Source: Haemophilus parainfluenzae (GTDB lineage Bacteria; Pseudomonadota; Gammaproteobacteria; Enterobacterales; Pasteurellaceae). From it: DNA of 64,000 nt. Positions 58,244 through 64,000 of the stretch are shown in pieces; position 1 is the stretch's first letter, and each line of letters opens with the position of its first letter. The notes beneath the pieces were generated by a model. It searched no databases and had not been told where the DNA came from. It saw only the letters and a list, made by a program, of their open reading frames with translations. The stretch lies in contig NZ_QEPQ01000002.1 in assembly GCF_003252795.1 (NCBI RefSeq), positions 372,001-436,000 of the forward strand, written 5' to 3'. The translations under genes were made by a program, and so were the position numbers.

Positions 58244-58438
58244 AATCACTCCTTCATAACGGCGAACCGTTAAGATATTTCGATAGTATAAATTCGTATA
58301 GATAATTTATTTGATTTCGTTAAAATAACGTATCAACCATTAAATTGATTATAACAATGACCAATTTAAACGGAGTCGATTTTAACTATTTTTTAACCGA
58401 AAATCTATAATCAAAACTTGTTATAATCGCTTTAAAAC

Positions 58439-58452
58439 TTGAGCTAGATCAC
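58439..58452. promoter_or_regulatory. FNR/CRP-like site in the fdnG-fdhD divergent region
   Basis: TTGAGCTAGATCAC matches the FNR consensus TTGAT-N4-ATCAA in TTGA and ATCA, and extends into a half-perfect CRP site (GATCACA). It is centred 74 bp before the fdhD ATG, a suitable place for anaerobic activation. Confidence 0.55.
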
Positions 58453-58518
58453 AAAACAAACATTTTTTGTTAAAAAAAAGTAACATTTTTACAACAGTCA
58501 TTTTATTGGGAAAAAATA

Positions 58519-59328
58519 ATGCACTGGATAATCCAAAAAACAATTAATTTTTTTAAAAAAACATCTGAAAATCCGACCTCACTTTTAGTGGAAAAACAAG
58601 ATAGTTTGGCTGCGGAAGTCCCTGTTTCACTTGTCTATAATGGTATTGCACATACCGTCATGATGTGTTCTCCCCAAGATTTAGAGGATTTTGCTTTAGG
58701 CTTTTCATTAGCGGAAGGTATTATTGAGAAAAAAGCGGATATTTATGGCATAGATGTGGTGGAAGTATGCAATGGCATTGAAGTGCAAATTGAATTATCT
58801 AGCCGTCAATTTGTAGCATTAAAAGATCATCGCCGTACATTAACAGGTAGAACAGGATGTGGCATTTGCGGCACAGAACAAATCTCACAAGTTTATAAAA
58901 AATTGCCGAAATTAGACCGCACTTTCCAATTTAATTTAAATTTATTAGATGGCTGTTTAGAACAATTACAAGCTAATCAAACACTCGGAAAAGAAACAGG
59001 GGCGACACATGCCGCCGCCTTTTTTGATTTATCGGGTAATTTACTGGCGATTCGAGAAGATGTTGGGCGACATGTGGCACTAGATAAATTAATCGGCTGG
59101 CATGCTAAACAGAATCAACCACAAGGATTTGTGCTGGTTTCAAGCCGAGCCAGTTATGAAATGGTCCAAAAATCGGTAGCTTGTGGCATCGAATTACTTG
59201 TTGCAATTTCTGCAGCAACAGATCTTGCCGTCAATATGGCTGAACAACACAATCTTTCCCTTATCGGCTTTGCTCGCCCTGGAAAAGCTAATATCTATGC
59301 GGGTAAAGAGCGGTTGGTTTTAGCTTAG
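58519..59328 (+). CDS. fdhD: Formate dehydrogenase sulfurtransferase FdhD
   Basis: Transfers sulfur from the IscS desulfurase to the Mo-bisMGD cofactor, required for FDH activity. The catalytic CxxC is CGIC in [15 protein letters not shown]114 and C117. Conserved segments [16 protein letters not shown] and [16 protein letters not shown] are present. Its 269-residue length is typical. It is divergent from fdnG and is followed by an uptake-sequence terminator. This is the maturation partner of the operon on the other strand. Confidence 0.94.
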   Translation: MHWIIQKTINFFKKTSENPTSLLVEKQDSLAAEVPVSLVYNGIAHTVMMCSPQDLEDFALGFSLAEGIIEKKADIYGIDVVEVCNGIEVQIELSSRQFVALKDHRRTLTGRTGCGICGTEQISQVYKKLPKLDRTFQFNLNLLDGCLEQLQANQTLGKETGATHAAAFFDLSGNLLAIREDVGRHVALDKLIGWHAKQNQPQGFVLVSSRASYEMVQKSVACGIELLVAISAATDLAVNMAEQHNLSLIGFARPGKANIYAGKERLVLA

Positions 59329-59347
59329 TTTATCTATATAAAAACGA

Positions 59348-59388
59348 GTGCGGTCAAAAACATTCTTATTTTGACCGCACTTTTTGTT
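59348..59388. terminator. Uptake-sequence dyad terminator between fdhD and afuA
   Basis: GTGCGGTCAAAA and TTTTGACCGCAC are inverted around ACATTCTTA with a T run on the right, serving convergent genes. Confidence 0.85.
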
Positions 59389-59396
59389 TATTCCTT

Positions 59397-60443
59397 TTAT
59401 TCTTTTGGCGATTTACTCTCTAAGAGCACTTCAGAAACCCAACGTTGGGTGAGGCGTTTACCTTCTTGATCTGTACCAAATTTCATAAAATCAATATCCA
59501 CCAGTTTTAATTTACCAGCCGGTAGGAAACCTGGTGCAGGTTCTGCATGGATATTGGTTGGAAGTTGGTAAGAGTCTGATTCTTTCCATGGAATTTCTTG
59601 TGCTTCTTTGCTTAGCACGAAATCCATAAATAGCTTGGCATTATCAAGGTTTCTAGCTCCTTTAATAATGCTTGCCCCGCCTAAAGAATAGCCTACGCCT
59701 TCGCATGGTAAAATGCCTTCAACTGGCGCACCATTTTTCTTCTCACGCGGATAAACCAACATAAAACCTAAATCAATCGCTACAGTACCGTTAGCCAAAT
59801 AGTTGCTCGCAAGGCCTGTTTTGGTATGTTGCATGAGATTTGGCTCTAATTTTTTCAAATAATCAAAAGCTTTTTCTTCTCCCCATAATGTGGAAAAAGT
59901 ACTGATAAGTGAATACCCCGTACCTGAAACGCGTGAATCCGGATATTGAATTTGCCCTTGATATTCGGGTTTTATCAGATCCGCATAACATTTTGGCGCA
60001 GGAATATTCAATTCTTTTAATTTTTTAGTATTTACCCCAATGCCAAGTTCCATTAAGTAAATAACAGAGGTGAAATTACCACGTTGATCCATCAGAGATT
60101 TAAATTGAGGCATGATATCTTTTTGTAATGGGGAGCGATAGGATTCAAGTAAGCCTAATTCTGCGGCTTGAAGATGTGGTTCAATGGTGCCTCCAAACCA
60201 GAAATCAGCTTGTGGGTTTTCTTTTTCAGCTTTAATTTTGCCTAATACAACGCCTGTACTATTACGTACAAATTGCGCATCTACATTGTATTTTTTACTA
60301 AAGGCTTGCGTGACTTTTTCGCATACTACGTTTTGTACACTGCAATATACGGTGAGTTTGCCTTCAGCCTGTGCGTGAGAAGTGTACGCGAGGGCGGTTA
60401 GGGCTGAAAGTGCGGTTAATTTTAACGTGGTTTTTATTGACAT
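59397..60443 (-). CDS. afuA: Periplasmic substrate-binding protein, AfuA/FbpA-like, without adjacent permease genes
   Basis: Periplasmic component of an ABC importer. The signal peptide MSIKTTLKLTALSALTALAYTSHAQA precedes EGKLTVYCS. The overall pattern (type II binding fold, PQADFWFGGTIEPHL, YPDSRVSGTGYSL, GVGYSLGGASIIKGA) is close to AfuA-type proteins, which in Pasteurellaceae bind hexose phosphates or were first named for iron. The tyrosine pair of FbpA is not obvious, which favours the sugar-phosphate assignment. It has two N-terminal cysteines (YCSVQNVVC) and others (CYADL, LPCEG). The permease and ATPase genes are not adjacent, so it is an orphan here. An uptake sequence lies in the signal-peptide region. 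Confidence 0.7.
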   Translation of the reverse strand: MSIKTTLKLTALSALTALAYTSHAQAEGKLTVYCSVQNVVCEKVTQAFSKKYNVDAQFVRNSTGVVLGKIKAEKENPQADFWFGGTIEPHLQAAELGLLESYRSPLQKDIMPQFKSLMDQRGNFTSVIYLMELGIGVNTKKLKELNIPAPKCYADLIKPEYQGQIQYPDSRVSGTGYSLISTFSTLWGEEKAFDYLKKLEPNLMQHTKTGLASNYLANGTVAIDLGFMLVYPREKKNGAPVEGILPCEGVGYSLGGASIIKGARNLDNAKLFMDFVLSKEAQEIPWKESDSYQLPTNIHAEPAPGFLPAGKLKLVDIDFMKFGTDQEGKRLTQRWVSEVLLESKSPKE

Positions 60444-60528
60444 TATGTCTCCTTTTTCTTCGTCAATATTTAGTAATTATTTGATATTGGTAATATAAGC
60501 GGGCAGAGGAAATTTGTAAATATTGGGA

Positions 60529-60576
60529 TTGTTTAAACGCATAATTCCCACTATAATCCCCTGTAAATTTAACCAG
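60529..60576 (+). promoter_or_regulatory. uvrD promoter with LexA-like SOS box
   Basis: TTGTTT (60529-60534), a 17-bp spacer and a perfect TATAAT (60552-60557), followed by CTGTAAATTTAACCAG (60561-60576). The last element matches the LexA box CTGT-N8-ACAG with one mismatch and would block the transcription start, consistent with SOS induction as in E. coli uvrD. Confidence 0.72.
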
Positions 60577-60591
60577 ATTAAAATAAGAGCA

Positions 60592-62769
60592 ATGGATATT
60601 TCAGAATTACTTGATGGCTTGAATGATAAACAACGTGAAGCAGTGGCAGCACCGCTTGGCAATTACCTTGTGCTTGCGGGTGCTGGAAGTGGTAAAACTC
60701 GCGTACTGACTCACCGTATTGCTTGGTTGATTGCTGTAGAAAATATTTCTGAAGGCAGCATTATGGCAGTAACCTTCACCAATAAAGCCGCCGCTGAAAT
60801 GCGTCATCGTATTCAAGATACCTTATCCAAACATGCTCAACCAAATTTATTTGGCATGTGGATTGGCACATTCCATAGCATTGCTCATCGATTATTACGC
60901 TCTCACCATTTAGATGTGAACTTGCCACAAGATTTCCAAATTTTGGATTCTGAAGACCAACTTCGTTTAGTAAAACGCTTAATGAAATTGCACAATTATG
61001 ATGATAAAGCGTTTCCACCAAAGCAAGCGTGCTGGTATATCAATAATAAAAAAGATGAAGGTTTAAGACCACAAGATATTGATGATTTTGGTGATCGTCA
61101 GGAAAAAGAGTGGATTAAGATTTATCAAATTTATCAAGATACTTGTGATCGTGCGGGCTTGGTGGATTTTGCTGAATTATTAATTCGTGCGTATGAGTTA
61201 TTTGCTAAAAAGCCGGTGATTTTGCAACGCTATCAGCAACGTTTTCAGCATATTTTAGTGGATGAGTTTCAAGATACCAATAAAATTCAATATGCCTGGA
61301 TCAAAATTCTTGCCGGCAATACGGGCAAAGTGATGATCGTGGGCGATGATGACCAATCCATTTATGGATGGCGTGGTGCACAAGTCGAAAATATTCAAAA
61401 ATTCCTAAAAGATTTCAACGCTGAAACTATTCGTTTGGAACAAAATTATCGTTCTACCGGCAATATTCTGAAAAGTGCCAACCAACTTATTTCGAATAAT
61501 AGTGATCGCCTCGGTAAGAATTTATGGACCGACGGTGAAATGGGGGAGCCAGTAGGTATTTATGCAGCATTTAATGAATTAGATGAGGCAAAATTTGTGG
61601 CTTCTCAGATTCAAAACTGGGTAGATGACGGTGGAAAATTAGATGATTGCGCCGTTTTATATCGTAGTAATAGCCAATCTCGTGTTATTGAAGAAGCGTT
61701 GATTCGTTGCCAAATTCCTTATCGGATTTATGGCGGGATGCGATTCTTCGAACGCCAAGAAATTAAAGATGCATTGGCGTATTTACGCTTAATTAATAAT
61801 CGTCAAGATGATGCCGCGTTTGAACGTGTGATTAATACGCCTACGCGTGGTATTGGCGATCGTACTTTAGATGTGTTACGAAATTTAACCCGTGAGCGTC
61901 AAATTACCTTATGGCAAGCAGTGCAAGTGGCCACACAAGAAAATATGCTAACAGGACGAGCTTCAACTTCATTACTGCGTTTCCAAGAGTTAATTAATTC
62001 TTTACAAGTTGATACAGCCGAAATGCCATTATTTGCACAAACTGATTTTGTGATTAAACATTCCGGCTTATACGATATGTATAAACAGGAAAAAGGCGAG
62101 AAAGGTGAAGTACGTATTGAAAACTTAGAAGAATTGGTGACGGCAACCCGAGAATTTATCAAACCTGATGAAGCAGAGGATATGACCGATCTTACCGCCT
62201 TTTTAACTCATGCTTCTTTAGAAGCGGGAGAAGAGCAGGCTTCGCCACATCAATCTTGTGTGGAAATGATGACTTTGCATTCTGCAAAAGGCTTGGAATT
62301 CCCACGCGTGTTTATGGTTGGGGTAGAAGAGGGCATATTTCCAAGTTTTCGTTCATTTGAAGAGCCTGGTCGTTTGGAGGAAGAACGCCGTCTTGCTTAT
62401 GTGGGCATTACTCGAGCTAAGCAAAAACTCACCATTTGTTATGCTGAAAGTCGTCGTGTTTACACGAAAGAAGAACGCCATTTACCTTCGCGTTTTATTA
62501 CAGAATTGCCACCAGAGTGTATTCAAGAAATCCGTTTGCGCGGAACGGTGACTCGAGCATTAAACCAAGCGAAAGTAGGAAGTTTAAGCACGAGTTTGCC
62601 AGAAAATGAATGGAAAATGGGGCAAAAAGTGAAACATGAAAAGTTTGGTTTCGGTACAGTTATAAACGTTGAAGGCTCAGATAACAACACCCGTTTACAA
62701 ATCGCTTTCCAAGCTCAAGGTATTAAGTGGTTGATTGCGCATTTGGCAAAATTAGAAAAAGTGCGGTAG
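60592..62769 (+). CDS. uvrD: DNA helicase II UvrD
   Basis: Superfamily 1A 3'-5' helicase for nucleotide excision repair and mismatch repair. Motifs: Q-motif LNDKQREAV, Walker A AGAGSGKTRVL near 29-35, VTFTNKAAAEMRHR (Ia), VDEFQDTN (II) near 220, GDDDQSIYGWRGA (III), LEQNYRST (IV), TLHSAKGLEFPRVF (V) and VGITRAKQKL (VI). ATG 60592 gives 725 residues, the usual length; the frame is open further upstream but that would place the start before the LexA box. The C-terminal end overlaps an uptake sequence (KVR stop). UvrC in this window works in the same pathway. Confidence 0.96.
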   Translation: MDISELLDGLNDKQREAVAAPLGNYLVLAGAGSGKTRVLTHRIAWLIAVENISEGSIMAVTFTNKAAAEMRHRIQDTLSKHAQPNLFGMWIGTFHSIAHRLLRSHHLDVNLPQDFQILDSEDQLRLVKRLMKLHNYDDKAFPPKQACWYINNKKDEGLRPQDIDDFGDRQEKEWIKIYQIYQDTCDRAGLVDFAELLIRAYELFAKKPVILQRYQQRFQHILVDEFQDTNKIQYAWIKILAGNTGKVMIVGDDDQSIYGWRGAQVENIQKFLKDFNAETIRLEQNYRSTGNILKSANQLISNNSDRLGKNLWTDGEMGEPVGIYAAFNELDEAKFVASQIQNWVDDGGKLDDCAVLYRSNSQSRVIEEALIRCQIPYRIYGGMRFFERQEIKDALAYLRLINNRQDDAAFERVINTPTRGIGDRTLDVLRNLTRERQITLWQAVQVATQENMLTGRASTSLLRFQELINSLQVDTAEMPLFAQTDFVIKHSGLYDMYKQEKGEKGEVRIENLEELVTATREFIKPDEAEDMTDLTAFLTHASLEAGEEQASPHQSCVEMMTLHSAKGLEFPRVFMVGVEEGIFPSFRSFEEPGRLEEERRLAYVGITRAKQKLTICYAESRRVYTKEERHLPSRFITELPPECIQEIRLRGTVTRALNQAKVGSLSTSLPENEWKMGQKVKHEKFGFGTVINVEGSDNNTRLQIAFQAQGIKWLIAHLAKLEKVR

Positions 62770-62863
62770 AATCGGGAGGATTTTATTGCAGCGGGCATGA
62801 ATATTGATGTTTGTGCTCAAAGTGCCAAGTGCGAAAGCGTTCGAAGAAATGACCGCACTTTTA
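62758..62863. other. Uptake sequences between uvrD and dppB
   Basis: AAGTGCGGT overlaps the last codons of uvrD (62759-62767) and an inverted ACCGCACTT lies near 62852. A truncated copy AAGTGCG (62827) lies between. No gene is visible in this 109-bp gap. Confidence 0.7.
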
Positions 62864-62878
62864 TCATGTGGGAAGTAG

Positions 62879-63883
62879 ATGTTTAAATTTATTTTAAAAC
62901 GTATTTTAATGGTGATTCCTACCTTTATTGCCATTACTTTTGTGACTTTTGCGCTCATTCATTTTATTCCAGGCGATCCTGTGGAGATTATGATGGGAGA
63001 GCGAGGTTTAACGCCCGAAGTTCATCAACAAATGATGAAACAACTTGGTCTTGATTTACCATTGTATCAGCAATATTTCAATTATATTGGTAATGTAATA
63101 CAAGGCGATTTCGGTGAATCATTCCGCACCCAACAACCTGTTCTGAGAGAGTTTTTCACTCTTTTCCCTGCTACCTTTGAATTGGCTTTCTTTGCGCTAT
63201 TTTGGTCTTTAATTGCCGGCATTACGCTAGGAACGATTGCGGCCGTCAAGAAAGATAGCTGGATTTCCCATAGCGTGACAGCTATGTCATTAACGGGTTA
63301 TTCCATGCCGATTTTCTGGTGGGGATTAATTTTGATCTTATATGTTTCACCTTGGTTAGATTTACCACAAGGGGGACGTCTAGAAGACAGTTTCTGGATC
63401 GATACACCAACGGGTTTTATGTTAATCGATACTTGGCTTTCAGGCGTACCAGGAGCTTTCTGGAATGCCATTAAGTCATTGATTCTACCTGCTATTGTGT
63501 TAGGTACCATTCCACTTGCGGTAATTACCCGAATGACACGTTCTTCAATGTTGGAAGTGTTAGGTGAAGATTATATTCGTACCGCAAAAGCGAAAGGCTT
63601 AAGTTATACCCGAATTGTGATTGTACATGCCCTACGTAATGCACTCATCCCTGTTGTGACCGTGGTGGGATTGATTGTAGGGCAGCTATTATCCGGTGCA
63701 GTTTTAACTGAGACGATTTTCTCATGGCCGGGTATTGGTAAATGGATTATTGATGCGATTTCCAACCGTGATTATCCTGTCTTACAAGGCGCCGTGTTGA
63801 TTATTGCTACAATTATTATTGTGGTGAATTTGACGATCGATTTACTTTATGGCGTGGTAAACCCACGTATTCGCCATCAATAA
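62879..63883 (+). CDS. dppB: Dipeptide ABC transporter permease DppB
   Basis: Inner-membrane permease for dipeptide (and likely heme/ALA) import. The 334 residues have six helices and the EAA loop region VITRMTRSSMLEVLGEDYIRTAKAKGLS, followed by the family segment ALRNALIPVVTVVG. The N-terminus MFKFILKRILMVIPTFIAITF is typical. No dppA binding-protein gene precedes it; in Haemophilus I recall dppA being elsewhere. dppC follows after 12 bases. Confidence 0.93.
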   Translation: MFKFILKRILMVIPTFIAITFVTFALIHFIPGDPVEIMMGERGLTPEVHQQMMKQLGLDLPLYQQYFNYIGNVIQGDFGESFRTQQPVLREFFTLFPATFELAFFALFWSLIAGITLGTIAAVKKDSWISHSVTAMSLTGYSMPIFWWGLILILYVSPWLDLPQGGRLEDSFWIDTPTGFMLIDTWLSGVPGAFWNAIKSLILPAIVLGTIPLAVITRMTRSSMLEVLGEDYIRTAKAKGLSYTRIVIVHALRNALIPVVTVVGLIVGQLLSGAVLTETIFSWPGIGKWIIDAISNRDYPVLQGAVLIIATIIIVVNLTIDLLYGVVNPRIRHQ

Positions 63884-63895
63884 GGAGCCTTATTA

Positions 63896-64000
63896 ATGAC
63901 GGAACAAACTTTATCTATTGAAACCTTTGCTCCTCGAACACCGTTGCAGGAGTTTTGGTTTTATTTCAAACAAAATAAAGGGGCGGTGATTGGGCTCACT
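63896..64000 (+). CDS. dppC: Dipeptide ABC transporter permease DppC, 3' end cut off by the window
   Basis: The first 35 codons of the second permease subunit are visible (MTEQTLSIETFAPRTPLQEFWF...). The cytoplasmic N-terminal tail followed by KQNKGAVIGL leading into the first helix is typical of DppC. AAGGAGCC precedes the ATG. The gene continues beyond base 64000. Confidence 0.85.
   Translation, partial: MTEQTLSIETFAPRTPLQEFWFYFKQNKGAVIGLT

Noticed and set aside
57632-58249. Nonsense mutation splitting fdnG into a pseudogene
   Set aside because: The TGA is at the exact selenocysteine position, is followed by [10 protein letters not shown] and a SECIS hairpin; fdhD and fdhE are intact.
58250-58518. 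Additional gene in the fdnG-fdhD divergent interval
   Set aside because: No open frame; the interval is AT-rich and looks regulatory, with one FNR/CRP-like site.
62879-64000. Missing dppA as a sign of a deletion
   Set aside because: In Haemophilus I recall the dipeptide/heme-binding protein gene being elsewhere on the chromosome, and the dppB start context is intact.

Overview
The window is a chromosomal stretch of a Pasteurellaceae bacterium, most likely a Haemophilus of the H. parainfluenzae/H. influenzae group. The DNA is AT-rich. It is studded with the nine-base Haemophilus-type DNA uptake sequence AAGTGCGGT and its complement ACCGCACTT, both between and inside genes. Gene families and gene order match what I recall of Haemophilus: fbpABC (hitABC), a fused gshF, rec2/comEC with a competence-type CRP site, and a selenocysteine formate dehydrogenase. 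The species is an inference; no database was consulted.

Layout. 1-2333: the 3' part of cpdA, then miaB. 2334-4573: an AT-rich patch with nested inverted repeats and an OafA-type membrane acyltransferase, lacking uptake sequences. 4816-5076: a tRNA Gly-Leu-Lys operon on the minus strand with a strong stable-RNA promoter. 5232-13264: pgsA, a 2-Cys peroxiredoxin, metC, mpl, a DUF2301 membrane protein, tRNA-fMet, mltA, tcdA and znuA. 13383-22381: rlmL, kefC, two small membrane proteins and hrpA. 22405-24656: an accessory TPR-repeat/DUF2971-like gene with seven near-identical 108-bp repeats and a frameshift; this is the least explained locus here. 24872-28819: dcuC, then folK, pcnB and dksA on the minus strand. 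29082-37908: comEC, msbA, lpxK, ycaR, kdsB, uvrC and a TerC-family gene. 37946-41623: the ferric-iron ABC transporter fbpABC with a Fur box. 41830-46560: gshF, ybeZ, ybeY and a HAD phosphatase. 46601-48851: hisC and serC. 49030-52489: tmaR, a PEBP-like gene, rsmC, a lipoprotein, holD and rimI. 52545-59328: fdhE, the formate dehydrogenase genes and divergent fdhD. 59397-64000: an orphan afuA-like binding protein, uvrD with a LexA-like box, dppB and the start of dppC.

How the genes work together. Several units form coherent modules. The Lipid A/Kdo genes (msbA, lpxK, kdsB) sit downstream of the DNA-uptake channel gene comEC. The fdnG-fdxH-fdnI-fdhE genes plus fdhD make and mature a periplasm-facing, quinone-linked formate dehydrogenase. 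fbpABC imports Fe3+. cAMP control recurs: cpdA degrades cAMP, a CRP site precedes dcuC, and a CRP-S (Sxy-dependent) site precedes comEC. Many intergenic terminators are inverted pairs of uptake sequences.

Notable points: a probable AUU start codon for pcnB, an in-frame UGA (Sec) with SECIS hairpin in fdnG, the repeat-rich frameshifted TPR/DUF2971 gene, and an uptake-sequence palindrome inside rlmL exactly between its two enzyme domains. Most of the window is ordinary core genome. I did not find a convincing new multi-gene system; the TPR/DUF2971 locus is the best candidate for something undescribed.
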